Positions 26,278 through 35,324 of a DNA stretch of 64,000 nucleotides are shown here, piece after piece (within the stretch, counting starts at the first letter, position 1; the number at the start of each line of letters is the position of its first letter). The notes beneath the pieces were generated by a model. It worked only from the letters and a program-made list of their open reading frames with translations. It was not told the DNA's origin and did no database searches. The DNA is taken from NCBI GenBank assembly GCA_963699085.1, contig CAVOTH010000005.1:1-64000 (forward strand). The letters run 5' to 3'. The position numbers were made by a program, and so were the translations under genes. Origin of the DNA: Bog-756 sp963699085. GTDB lineage: Bacteria; Actinomycetota; Acidimicrobiia; Acidimicrobiales; RAAP-2.

Positions 26278-27307
26278 ATGAGTGCACCTTCGAAGGACAT
26301 CGCCGTCATCGGCTGGGCTCATACTCCCATGGTCCGGCACACCGACAAGTCGGAGACCCAGCTGTTGATGGAGGCGATCACCGCGGCGATCACCCCGCTC
26401 GGACTGGGTCGCGCCGACATCGACTTCACCTGCCTGGGTAGCTGCGATTACATCACCGGCCAGGCCTTCTCCTTCGTCTCCAACCTCGACGCCATCGGCG
26501 CGTGGCCACCCAAGCGGGACTCCCACGTGGAGATGGACGGCGCCTGGGCCCTCTACGAGGCGTGGCTCCGACTTCAGGAGGGGGACATCGAGATCGCCGT
26601 GGTCACCGGATCCGGTCGCTCCTCGACCGGAGATCCGGCACTGATCTATCCGATGGAGATGGATCCCGTACTTTTTGGCCCCCCTGGGAGCAGACCCGCT
26701 CACCTTCGCGGCGCTCCAGGCCCGGGCGGTCATCGCCGCCGGCATCGCCGACGAACGTTCGATGGCCGAGGTGGCAGTGCGTGCCCGGGGAAAGGGCGAT
26801 GTCGAATCCCTCTTGGCCGAGGGATATATCCGCCAGCCCCTCCGACGCCACGACGTACCCCCGATCACCGACGGTGCAGCCGCCATGGTGCTGGCCACTG
26901 GTGAGCGCGCACGTCAGCTGGTGGCACGACCGGCGTACATCACCGGATTCGACCACCGGACCGAGTGCCACAACCCGTCTTTCCGGACACTGGACGATTC
27001 GCCGTCCACCCGGATCGCCGCCGAGGCCGCCGGGCTCGGCGACGCCCCCGTCGAAGTGGCCGAGCTCCAGGCGGCCTTCACCCATGAGGAGCTGCTGCTG
27101 CGCTCCGTGCTCGGCCTCGGTGACGAGGTGGCCGTGAACCGTTCCGGAGGGGCCCTGCGGGACAATCCGATCATGGCCACCGGACTCATCCGGATCGGGC
27201 ACGCCGCCGACCACATCTTCGGGGGCGGTGGTCGGGCCCTTTCCCATGCGACCTCGGGGCCATGCCTCCAACAGAACCTCATCTGCATCCTGGAGGGAAG
27301 ATCGTGA
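26278..27307 (+). pseudogene. Thiolase-fold protein gene with a 1-bp frameshift
   Basis: Starts at ATG 2 bp after the DUF35 stop. The first part reads IAVIGWAHTPMVRHTDKSET to IYPMEMDP, then the frame breaks; the rest continues one frame over as LAPLGADPLTFAALQ to the end. Deleting one C from CCC at 26665-26667 restores MEMDPYFLAPLGADPL and a 342-residue protein. The site that normally carries the cysteine reads HVEMDGAWALYE, so this is a non-cysteine thiolase-fold type. The shift may be a real mutation or an assembly error in a homopolymer. Confidence 0.85.
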
Positions 27308-28470
27308 GCACTCCCCCGGTAGCCGTCGTCGGCGTGGGCCAGACCCATCACAAGTCCAGGCGCCTCGACGTGTCGTTCGGTGGCCTGGTGCGCGAGGCGG
27401 TGTTCCGAGCCCTCGATGACGCCCAGATGACGTTCGACGACATCGATGCCGTAGTGCTGGGAAAGGCGCCCGACCTGTTCGAGGGTGTGATGAAGCCGGA
27501 GTTGTATCTGTCCGATGCCCTCGGTGCGGTGGGCAAGCCGATGTTCCGGGTCCACACCGCCGGATCAGTAGGCGGAACCACCGCCATCGTGGCCGCTTCC
27601 CACGTGCAGGCAGGCAAGCACCGGACGGTACTCGCCGTCGCCTTCGAAAAGCAGTCCGAAGGCAACGCCCAGTTCGCCCTGGGCAGCGGCAAGGGCGCCT
27701 CCCTGGGCGCCGGAGGCGCGTTCGCTCCGTTCATCCGGGCCTACATCCAACGGAGCGGGGCCCCCGAACACATCGGGTGGAAGGTGGCGGTCAAGGATCG
27801 CCTCAACGCTCTGAAGAACCCCTACGCCCACCTCAAGATCGAGGACATCTCCATCGAAAAGGTGAGGGCTTCGCCGATGATGTGGGAGCCCACACGGTTC
27901 CTCGAGTCGTGTCCTTCGTCAGACGGTGCCTGCGCGGTGGTGATCACCGATGAGGCAGGTGGCACAGCTGCGGCCGCCGATGGTCGACCCCCGGCGTGGA
28001 TCCTGGCATCCTCGTCCCGTTCGGAGCCGCCGAGCTTCCCTGGCCGGGATCCGGTGCGGCCCCAGGCCGCTCTCCAGTGCGCCGCCGACATCTACACCGC
28101 CGCCGGGATCACCGATCCGCGCCATCAGATCGACACCGCCGAGCTCTACGTCCCGTTCTCGTGGCTGGAACCGATCTGGCTCGAGGCCTTCGGCCTGGCC
28201 GATGTAGGTGACGGATGGAAGATGGTCGATGACGGCACCACCGAACTCGGAGGCTCGCTGCCGGTCAATGCCTCCGGCGGTGTCCTCTCCAGCAATCCCA
28301 TCGGGGCCTCGGGCCTCCTGCGGTTCGCCGAGGCGGCCAACCAGGTCCGGGGTGCGGCCGGAGAGCACCAGGTGGACGGAGCCAAGGTGGCGATCGGTAT
28401 GGCTTACGGGGCCAACAACCAGTACTTCAGCGCCTGGGTCGTCGGGAGTTCGTTGCACCCATTGGGGTGA
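27304..28470 (+). CDS. Thiolase-fold acetyltransferase-like protein
   Basis: 388 residues from GTG, overlapping the previous stop by 4 bp (GTGA). Thiolase-type N-terminal half with DIDAVVLGKAPDLFEG and the nucleophile region FRVHTAGSVGGTTAIVAA, where Ala-Gly-Ser replaces a cysteine. The C-terminal half carries NASGGVLSSNPIGASGLLRF (the GHP histidine is replaced by Asn-Pro). It is probably the second half of a heteromeric complex with the preceding thiolase-fold protein and the tandem DUF35 protein. Confidence 0.85.
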   Translation: MSTPPVAVVGVGQTHHKSRRLDVSFGGLVREAVFRALDDAQMTFDDIDAVVLGKAPDLFEGVMKPELYLSDALGAVGKPMFRVHTAGSVGGTTAIVAASHVQAGKHRTVLAVAFEKQSEGNAQFALGSGKGASLGAGGAFAPFIRAYIQRSGAPEHIGWKVAVKDRLNALKNPYAHLKIEDISIEKVRASPMMWEPTRFLESCPSSDGACAVVITDEAGGTAAAADGRPPAWILASSSRSEPPSFPGRDPVRPQAALQCAADIYTAAGITDPRHQIDTAELYVPFSWLEPIWLEAFGLADVGDGWKMVDDGTTELGGSLPVNASGGVLSSNPIGASGLLRFAEAANQVRGAAGEHQVDGAKVAIGMAYGANNQYFSAWVVGSSLHPLG

Positions 28471-28472
28471 GC

Positions 28473-29399
28473 TCAGATCGGGATCGACGGCTGTGCTGCC
28501 GCCAGTTCCATGAGGTCGTCAGGCTGCAGGAACACGGCCGGCGGCTCGGGGCCCCAGTTGTAGAGGCCGAACTTGCCCTCGGCCCGCTCGGGCTGCCAGA
28601 GGGCGTCGATCGGGATGTAATCGAGGTCGGAGTAGTACTCGGAGAAGTTGCCTGCAGGGTCACGTAGATACCAGAAGAAGTTCGAGCCGGCATGATGGCG
28701 CCCGAGTCCCCACACATGACGCTCAGGGTGACCCTCGATCAAGGATGTCGCGCCCCGTCCGACCTCGTCGACGTCGTCGACCTGCCAGGCACTGTGGTGG
28801 AGGAATTGGAGCGGCGCATCCAGCACCAGGACGTTGTGGTGGTCGGTGGAGCAGCGAAGGAACACTCCCAGATCCCCCGCGTAGTCGCTGACCTTGAATC
28901 CGATGAGCGAGGTGAGGAAGTCGTTGGTGGCACCGAAGTTGGTGGTGGTGAATACGACATGGCCCAACTTGCGGGGCCGGACGGGCTGATCCCGAAGTAC
29001 GCCCGGGGCTCGGGCGTCGATCCTCAACGGTTTGCCGACGCCGTTTTGAGGAGGCGCCGGCACCTCCGGCTCCGTCGCCCGTGGGCTCACGGCCAGAGCC
29101 ACCCGAACCCCGGAATGCGGCTCCAGCGCCGAGATGCGGCCCGCTCCGGTGGTGACCGCGTGCCCCCCGGCCCGCAGTGCGCTACCCACTCGATCGAGGT
29201 CGTCCTCGTCGTCGACTCCAACGACCAGTTCGACCAGCCGCCGGGCAGGGGCGGGCTCCAGGTAGAGCTGGGTGCCGCCCTCCGTCGAGGACAGGGCCGC
29301 TTGCTCGCTCCTGAAGAGCCCGAATGCCTCGTAATACTCGGCCACCGGCTCAGGATCAGGCACGCCGACGGTGATGGAGCGAAGTTCGTGCAGTGCCAT
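28473..29399 (-). CDS. Extradiol ring-cleavage dioxygenase (VOC type I)
   Basis: 308 residues, two VOC modules. The catalytic C-terminal module shows the iron ligands: His in KLGHVVFTTTN, His in FLHHSAWQVDDVDE and Glu in GNFSEYYSDLDY. Second-shell residues GSNFFWYLRDP are present. It would cleave a catechol-type ring next to the hydroxyls. Convergent with the thiolase operon (2 bp apart) and followed, 6 bp upstream on the same strand, by the hydrolase gene, so the two form an operon for meta-cleavage. Confidence 0.9.
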   Translation of the reverse strand: MALHELRSITVGVPDPEPVAEYYEAFGLFRSEQAALSSTEGGTQLYLEPAPARRLVELVVGVDDEDDLDRVGSALRAGGHAVTTGAGRISALEPHSGVRVALAVSPRATEPEVPAPPQNGVGKPLRIDARAPGVLRDQPVRPRKLGHVVFTTTNFGATNDFLTSLIGFKVSDYAGDLGVFLRCSTDHHNVLVLDAPLQFLHHSAWQVDDVDEVGRGATSLIEGHPERHVWGLGRHHAGSNFFWYLRDPAGNFSEYYSDLDYIPIDALWQPERAEGKFGLYNWGPEPPAVFLQPDDLMELAAAQPSIPI

Positions 29400-29404
29400 A
29401 TCGT

Positions 29405-30259
29405 TCAGTGCTCTTCGTTGGCGCCTGCGGAGACGAAAGTCTGGGTGATCGAACCGATGCCCTCGATGGAGCTGTGCAGGACGTCACCGTGCTGGATGAA
29501 GACCGGTGGCGTGCGGCCCATGCCCACCCCGGGCGGCGTTCCGGTGAAGATGAGGTCGCCGGGTAGGAGAGTGAGGATGCCAGAGAGGTACGCCACGAGC
29601 TCCGGCACCGAGAACAGCATGTCCTTCGTGGTGCCCTTCTGCATCTCCACCCCATTGAGCTCACACCCGAGCACGAGGTCGTCCCGGCGATCGAGTTCGT
29701 CGGCGGTCACGACGCACGGGCCAATAGGGGCAAATCCGGGGTACGACTTGGCCAGGCTGAACTGTGGCGCCGGCCCGCTCCGTTGCAGGACGCGCTCGGA
29801 GATGTCCTGGCCGACCGTCAACCCGCCGACATAGTCCCAGGCTCGATCCTCGGACACTCGCGACGCGGTCCGACCGATCACGACCACGGCCTCGACCTCC
29901 CAGTCGACCGACCCGGGAGGGAGCTCGACGGTCGAGACGGCTCCGGCGATGGCCGTGGGGAACTTGGCGAAGACCAGCGGGGCCTCCGGCTTGGAGAATC
30001 CCGACTCGTCGGCGTGCAGGGCGTAGTTGAGGGCGATGGCGAACACCTGGCGCGGCATGGGCACCGGGGCATCGGCCGACGCAGTGTCGAACGACTCGTC
30101 GGCGTCGTGCGCGGTGCTGGCGAACCGGGTGAGTTCGTCGAATCGCTCCCAGGCCGCTAGTGGATCGGAAGAGAACGCTCCTCCACTCGCACGCTCGATA
30201 TCGACAGCGCCTCCCGGGACGAGCAGCTTCACCCGTCCTGCGACATTGGCCAGTCTCAT
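29405..30259 (-). CDS. Fumarylacetoacetate hydrolase-family protein
   Basis: 284 residues from the ATG that begins MRLANVAGRVKLL; longer frames upstream are not coding. FAH fold: VFAIALNYALHADESG, metal residues in WEVEAVVVIGR (ExE), DISERVLQRSG and Lys-containing SLAKSYPGFAPIGP, then GDLIFTGTPPGVGMGR. Family members hydrolyse or hydrate meta-cleavage products. It is the upstream gene of the pair with the extradiol dioxygenase. Confidence 0.92.
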   Translation of the reverse strand: MRLANVAGRVKLLVPGGAVDIERASGGAFSSDPLAAWERFDELTRFASTAHDADESFDTASADAPVPMPRQVFAIALNYALHADESGFSKPEAPLVFAKFPTAIAGAVSTVELPPGSVDWEVEAVVVIGRTASRVSEDRAWDYVGGLTVGQDISERVLQRSGPAPQFSLAKSYPGFAPIGPCVVTADELDRRDDLVLGCELNGVEMQKGTTKDMLFSVPELVAYLSGILTLLPGDLIFTGTPPGVGMGRTPPVFIQHGDVLHSSIEGIGSITQTFVSAGANEEH

Positions 30260-30469
30260 TGCACCCTCCCCCGGTCGTCGATCGCGACAGCGACCTGTGG
30301 CCACTGCAACGACAGGATGTCCTGCTGATACCCCGTCTGTCCAGCAGCAGCAACGCCCGACCGGGTCACACGAGGCCTGGCGCAGTCACGCATCGTGACC
30401 GGCGAGCAATGCCGGTTGAAGGTTGGCTAGAGTCTCGGCGCAGCTTCCGATTGGCGAGAGGAAGAGAAC

Positions 30470-31519
30470 TTGTTGGCGGTCACGTTCGCAGACCTGTGGT
30501 TCCGGGCACGGCAATTCCTCATCGCCGTGATCGGAGTGGCGCTTGTGCTCGGTTTGGCGCTGGCGTTGAGTGGACTGGCCGACGGCTTCCACGCCGAGGT
30601 GGCGGAGACCGTTGACGCCGTCGGTGCCACCTCGTGGGTGATGTCGGCGGCGGCCCAGGGCCGGGTCACCGCCTTCGCGGCCTTCCCCCAGTCGGAACAG
30701 GGCGCCGTGGCCAGCGAACCGGGCGTGCGCCGCGCTTCCGCCCTGCTCGTAGCTCCCGCCCAGGTGGTCTTCGTGTCAGGTTCGACCCAGCCACAGACCG
30801 TCATACTCGTCGGCGTACAGGTCAATGGTCTGGGCGACCCCCAGGTGACGTCGGGCCACCCGCTGGCCGGATCCGATGAGGTGGTGGTCGACTCCAAGCT
30901 GGCCTCGACCGGCAGTGTCCTCTCCTTCGGCGGTCACCGATACAAGGTGGTGGGAACCGTCGACAACCGCACCCTGACCGGTGGATCTCCTCTCGTGTAC
31001 ATGACCCTGCCCGCCGTGCAGCAGGGGGTCACCGGGGGAAAACCGCTGATCACCGCCATCGCCACCACCGGGACGCCCTCCACAGTGCCGGCCGGCCTCG
31101 TCGTCCTCTCCCCTTCGGCGACCGTCACCTCCACTGTCGCCCAGTTGAAAGGCGGTGTGCAGTCCATCGAGAACTCGCGCTGGCTGATGTGGATCGTGGC
31201 CGCCGCCATCGTGGGCTCCATGCTCTATGTCGCCGCGCTGGAGCGATCGCGCGACTTCGCGGTATTGAAAGCGCTCGGATCCTCTTCGCGCTCACTGTTC
31301 CTGAGCCTCGTCCTGGAGGCCGTGGTGGTGACTCTACTGGCGGCCATCCTGGGAGAGGTCCTGGCCACTCTGCTGAGCCCGACTTTCACGCAGCCGGTGG
31401 ACATCACGCCCGACGCCCGTCTGGTGCTCCCTCTCGTCGCGGTCTTGGTCGGCATCGTCGCCAGCGTCACCGCACTGCGCCGGGTCACCGGCGCCGACCC
31501 GGCGGCGGCGTTCGGATGA
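30470..31519 (+). CDS. ABC transporter permease (FtsX/MacB type)
   Basis: 349 residues. An N-terminal membrane segment (FLIAVIGVALVLGLALALSG, about 16-35), a periplasmic domain of about 190 residues, then three C-terminal segments (from about 237, LMWIVAAAIVGSMLYVAAL, VVVTLLAAILGEVLATLL and LVLPLVAVLVGIVASV). This 1+3 arrangement is the MacB/FtsX fold, which drives mechanotransmission or lipoprotein release. Start is TTG with GAGGAAGAG upstream. Overlaps the ATPase gene by 4 bp (ATGA). Confidence 0.87.
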   Translation: MLAVTFADLWFRARQFLIAVIGVALVLGLALALSGLADGFHAEVAETVDAVGATSWVMSAAAQGRVTAFAAFPQSEQGAVASEPGVRRASALLVAPAQVVFVSGSTQPQTVILVGVQVNGLGDPQVTSGHPLAGSDEVVVDSKLASTGSVLSFGGHRYKVVGTVDNRTLTGGSPLVYMTLPAVQQGVTGGKPLITAIATTGTPSTVPAGLVVLSPSATVTSTVAQLKGGVQSIENSRWLMWIVAAAIVGSMLYVAALERSRDFAVLKALGSSSRSLFLSLVLEAVVVTLLAAILGEVLATLLSPTFTQPVDITPDARLVLPLVAVLVGIVASVTALRRVTGADPAAAFG

Positions 31520-32493
31520 GCAATCACCTGGTCGTCGACGATCTCACGATGGCCTTCGATTCAGGGGGCTACGTCATCAAGCCGCTCGACGGCTTGAACA
31601 TCACGGCGGAAGACGGGGAGCTGGTCGTTCTGCTCGGGCCGTCGGGCTGCGGCAAGACGACATTGCTCTCGTGCCTTGCCGGCCTCCTCACTCCGACTTC
31701 AGGACGGATCCAGTTCGGCGACACCGTGGTCACCGATCTGCGCGGACCCACCTTGATCGAGTACCGCCGCCAGACGGTGGGAGTCGTCTTCCAGGCCTTC
31801 AACCTGATCCCCAGCCTGACCGCCCAGGGCAATGTGATCGTGCCGATGCGCTTGTCCGGGGTGCCGCGGGCCAAGGCGAAGGCGCGGGCCGCCGAACTGC
31901 TGGAACTGGTCGGACTCGGCGAACGGGTCCATCACCGTCCAGCGCAACTTTCGGGTGGCCAGCAGCAACGGGTGGCGATCGCCCGTGCCCTGGTGCACGA
32001 ACCGCAGTTGATCCTGGCCGATGAACCGACGGCCCACCTCGACCACATCCAGGTCGAAGGCATCTTGCGCCTCATGCGGGATCTGGCCAGCCCCGGCCGG
32101 ATCGTCGTCGTCTCGACCCACGACGACCGGGTCAGCCAGCTGGCGGACAGGGTGATCGAACTGGCGCCGCACTTCGCCGACGCCGACCGGGCGCCGGAGG
32201 AGGTCCGGCTGACCGCGGGAGAGGTGCTGTTCCGCCAGGGAGAGCGGGGCGAACTCATCTACCACGTGGAATCCGGCCTCTTGGAGGTGTACCGGGAACT
32301 CGCCGACGGCAGCAGCGAGGAACTGGCCCGAGTGGGCCCGGACAACTACGTCGGTGAGCTCGGGCCCATTTTGAACCTGCCCCGGAGTGCATCGGTGCGG
32401 GCGCTCGAGGCGACGGTCGTCGTCGGATACACGGTCCGGGCCTTCCGTCAGGACAATCCCCACCAGGCGGTCAAACAGAGCGCCGCCCGGTGA
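31516..32493 (+). CDS. ABC ATPase fused to a cyclic-nucleotide-binding domain
   Basis: 325 residues. The N-terminal ABC domain (1-220) has Walker A GPSGCGKTTLL, Q-loop VVFQAFNLIP, signature LSGGQQQRVAIARAL, Walker B LILADEPTAHLD and switch His in STHDD. After a short linker comes a second domain (about 228-315) with EVLFRQGERGELIYHVESGL and VGELGPILNLPRSASVRAL, a cNMP-binding/CAP-effector beta barrel with the phosphate cassette GELGPILNLPRSAS. Such a fusion is unusual and suggests export gated by a nucleotide or other small ligand. Confidence 0.9.
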   Translation: MSNHLVVDDLTMAFDSGGYVIKPLDGLNITAEDGELVVLLGPSGCGKTTLLSCLAGLLTPTSGRIQFGDTVVTDLRGPTLIEYRRQTVGVVFQAFNLIPSLTAQGNVIVPMRLSGVPRAKAKARAAELLELVGLGERVHHRPAQLSGGQQQRVAIARALVHEPQLILADEPTAHLDHIQVEGILRLMRDLASPGRIVVVSTHDDRVSQLADRVIELAPHFADADRAPEEVRLTAGEVLFRQGERGELIYHVESGLLEVYRELADGSSEELARVGPDNYVGELGPILNLPRSASVRALEATVVVGYTVRAFRQDNPHQAVKQSAAR

Positions 32494-32500
32494 CCTGAGT

Positions 32501-34735
32501 TCAGGAAAGATCGAACCGATCGAGGTTCATGACCTTGTCCCACGCCGCCACGAAGTCCCGTAGGAACTTCTCATTTCCGTCCCCGGAGGCATAGACCTCC
32601 GCCAAGGCCCGGAGCTGAGAGTGTGAGCCGAAGATGAGGTCGACTGCGGTGCCGGTCCAAACGACCTGTCCGGTCTCGCTATCGCGGCCCTCGTAGACGT
32701 GTTCGGTGGACGAGACGCTCCAGTCCGTACCCATCTCCAGCAAGTTGACGAAGAAGTCGTTGCTCAACGATCCGGGGCGGCTGGTGAAGACACCGTGCCC
32801 GGCATGGCCGGCGTTGGCACCGAGTACCCGAAGGCCGCCGACGAGCGCGGTCATCTCCGGTGCGGTGAGGGCCAGGAGGCTGGAGCGGTCGATCAGCAAC
32901 TCCTCGGGTCGGCGTTTGTCACCGGGTCGGAGGTAGTTGCGGAACCCGTCAGCTGTCGGCTCGAGACAGGCGAACGTGTCGACGTCAGTCTGGTCCTGCG
33001 ACGCATCCGTGCGACCGGGAGCGAAGGGAACCTGCACTTCACTTCCCGCACTCCTTGCCGCCTCCTCGATGGCGGCACACCCACCGAGGACGATCAGATC
33101 GGCGAGTGACACTCTCTTCCCATCGCTCTGCGAGTCGTTGAATCCCACCTGAATCTCCTCCAGGCCGTGCAGCACCGTGGCCAGTTCGGCCGGACCATTC
33201 ACCTGCCAGTTTTTCTGCGGGGCGAGGCGGATGCGAGCCCCGTTGGCACCACCCCGCTTGTCGCTGTCGCGGAACGTCGATGCTGATGCCCATGCCGTCG
33301 CGACCAGCTGCGGTACGGATAGTCCGGAAGCGAGGATCGTGCGCTTCAGGGCCGCAATGTCGACCTCGTCCACCAACGGGTGATCGACCGCGGGCACAGG
33401 GTCCTGCCAGATCAGCGCCTCGGTCGGGACTTCGGCTCCGAGGTAGCGGCTGACAGGGCCCATGTCGCGGTGGGTCAGCTTGAACCACGCTCGAGCGAAG
33501 GCGTCGGCGAACTCATCGGGGTGCTCGAGATAGCGCCTGGAGATCGGCTCGTAGGCCGGGTCGAACCGCAGGGACAGATCGGTGGTGAGCATCATCGGAG
33601 CGTGCCGCTTCGACGGGTCGTGTGCGTCCGGCACGGTGTCATCGGCGGCCCGATCGGTGGGACGCCACTGATGGGCGCCGGCCGGGCTCTTGGTCAATTC
33701 CCAGTCGTAGCCGAACAGATTCTCGAAGAACCCGTTGTCCCACCTGGTCGGGTTGGAAGTCCAGATGACCTCCAAGCCGCTCGTGATGGCGTCGTCTCCC
33801 TTGCCGCTCCCGAAGGTGCTCTTCCATCCGAGGCCCTGCTCTTCGATCGGTGCTCCTTCGGGCTCGCGACCGAGATACTCGTCTCCATCGGCGGCGCCGT
33901 GGGTCTTGCCGAACGTGTGCCCACCGGCAATCAGTGCAACCGTCTCCTCGTCGTCCATGGCCATGCGGGCGAACGTCTCCCTGATGTCCCGGGCCGCGGC
34001 GATCGGATCAGGATTGCCGTTCGGCCCTTCCGGGTTCACGTAGATCAGCCCCATCTGAACCGCCCCAAGCGGATCAGCAAGCTGGCGATCGCCGCTATAG
34101 CGCTCGTCACCCAGCCAGGTGTCCTCCGGCCCCCAGTAGATGTCCTCTTCCGGCTCCCACACGTCTTGGCGCCCACCGCCGAAACCGAAGGTCTCGAACC
34201 CCATCGACTCCAGGGCGCAGTTACCGGCCAGGACCATCAGGTCTGCCCAGGAGAGCTTCCGGCCGTACTTCTGCTTGACCGGCCACAGCAGGCGCCGGGC
34301 CTTGTCGAGGTTGACGTTGTCGGGCCAGCTGTTGAGTGGCGCGAAGCGCTGCGTCCCCGACCCTGCACCACCTCGTCCGTCGTGGATCCGGTACGTGCCG
34401 GCACTGTGCCAGGCCATCCGGATGAACAAGGGCCCGTAGTGGCCGAAGTCGGCGGGCCAAAAGGCCTGCGAGCTCGTCATCACCGCCACGATGTCGGCCT
34501 TCACCTCGGCCAGGTCCAACGTGACGAACTCGGCCGCGTAGTCGAAGTCCTCATCCATGGGATCGATCAACGGGGAGTTCTTGCCCAGCGCCCGCAGACT
34601 CACCTGATCCGGCCACCAGTGCTCGTTCGCCGTCGACCCGGTTGCGTCGAACGCGTTGTCCATCACCGGGCACCGCGCTGCCGGTGCCGCCTCCTCCGAC
34701 GTTGTCGATGTGGCTCCCGTATCGTCCTGGCTCAT
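32501..34735 (-). CDS. katG: Catalase-peroxidase KatG
   Basis: 744 residues, bifunctional haem enzyme with two class I peroxidase domains. Distal triad RMAWHSAGTYRIHDGRGGAG; the Trp-Tyr-Met crosslink Trp lies there, Tyr in MGLIYVNPEG, and the Met about 25 residues further; proximal haem His in ALIAGGHTFGKTHG. The C-terminal domain is complete. ATG with GGAGG at 6 bp. 63 bp downstream of a Fur-family gene, the furA-katG layout of mycobacteria and streptomycetes. Confidence 0.97.
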   Translation of the reverse strand: MSQDDTGATSTTSEEAAPAARCPVMDNAFDATGSTANEHWWPDQVSLRALGKNSPLIDPMDEDFDYAAEFVTLDLAEVKADIVAVMTSSQAFWPADFGHYGPLFIRMAWHSAGTYRIHDGRGGAGSGTQRFAPLNSWPDNVNLDKARRLLWPVKQKYGRKLSWADLMVLAGNCALESMGFETFGFGGGRQDVWEPEEDIYWGPEDTWLGDERYSGDRQLADPLGAVQMGLIYVNPEGPNGNPDPIAAARDIRETFARMAMDDEETVALIAGGHTFGKTHGAADGDEYLGREPEGAPIEEQGLGWKSTFGSGKGDDAITSGLEVIWTSNPTRWDNGFFENLFGYDWELTKSPAGAHQWRPTDRAADDTVPDAHDPSKRHAPMMLTTDLSLRFDPAYEPISRRYLEHPDEFADAFARAWFKLTHRDMGPVSRYLGAEVPTEALIWQDPVPAVDHPLVDEVDIAALKRTILASGLSVPQLVATAWASASTFRDSDKRGGANGARIRLAPQKNWQVNGPAELATVLHGLEEIQVGFNDSQSDGKRVSLADLIVLGGCAAIEEAARSAGSEVQVPFAPGRTDASQDQTDVDTFACLEPTADGFRNYLRPGDKRRPEELLIDRSSLLALTAPEMTALVGGLRVLGANAGHAGHGVFTSRPGSLSNDFFVNLLEMGTDWSVSSTEHVYEGRDSETGQVVWTGTAVDLIFGSHSQLRALAEVYASGDGNEKFLRDFVAAWDKVMNLDRFDLS

Positions 34736-34798
34736 TGTGGTTCCTCCGTACTCAACTGGCTGATGGTCTCGTGTGGCTGTTGGTCCCGCTCATCGGAC

Positions 34799-35239
34799 TC
34801 AGCGCCGATCCGGTGACTCTTGGCAGGTGGGGCACGTACCCCAGAAGATGACTTCGGCTTCGTCGACGATGAACCCTCCGTTGTCGGAGGCTTCCAGGCA
34901 CGGCTTGTACCCCACCGCGCACGGGGCATCCACGGTCATCCCGCAGCTGCGACAGACGAGGTGGTGGTGGTTGTCGTCCACCCGGTCCTCGTACCGGGCC
35001 GGTGATCGCGCCGGCTGGATGCGTCGGATGATCCCCTTGTCCGTCAGGATGCCCAGCGCGTCATAGACGGCCTGACGCGAGACGGCGCCGATCTCGGTTC
35101 GAACGATCTCCTCGACCTGATCGGCCGTGCAGTGAGGTCGATCCGACACCGCCTTCAGGACGGCCAGACGCTGCGCTGTCAGTTGGACCCCGTGCTGACG
35201 GAGCAGATCCGCCGAATCGGTTCGGCTGGCTGTAGGCAC
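34799..35239 (-). CDS. furA: Fur-family peroxide-responsive regulator (FurA)
   Basis: 146 residues from GTG. Winged helix with LTAQRLAVLKAVSDRPH and recognition helix VSRQAVYDALGILTDKGIIRR. Metal residues in DNHHHLVCRSCGMTVD and C-terminal CPTC. Its position directly before katG, with the operator-like repeat overlapping its promoter, fits an autoregulated peroxide sensor controlling katG. Confidence 0.93.
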   Translation of the reverse strand: MPTASRTDSADLLRQHGVQLTAQRLAVLKAVSDRPHCTADQVEEIVRTEIGAVSRQAVYDALGILTDKGIIRRIQPARSPARYEDRVDDNHHHLVCRSCGMTVDAPCAVGYKPCLEASDNGGFIVDEAEVIFWGTCPTCQESPDRR

Positions 35240-35249
35240 GGTTACATCA

Positions 35250-35280
35250 TGATTCAGATTCTAGACTTTGTCAAGAATCA
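35250..35280 (-). promoter_or_regulatory. FurA operator overlapping the furA promoter
   Basis: On the minus strand TGATTCTTGACAAAGTCTAG continues into AATCTGAATCA, an imperfect inverted repeat (TGATTC/GAATCA ends) ending 11 bp before the furA GTG. The core TTCTTGAC plus CTAGAA resembles the AT-rich operator in front of mycobacterial furA. TTGACA would be the -35 element. Confidence 0.55.
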
Positions 35281-35324
35281 GACACTCTGACATAGTCGAA
35301 ACTCGCCGGTTGGGGGCCGGACGG

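Noticed and set aside
33380..34816. 478-codon plus-strand frame over katG
   Set aside because: katG on the other strand is complete with all catalytic residues; the frame is a GC-skew shadow.
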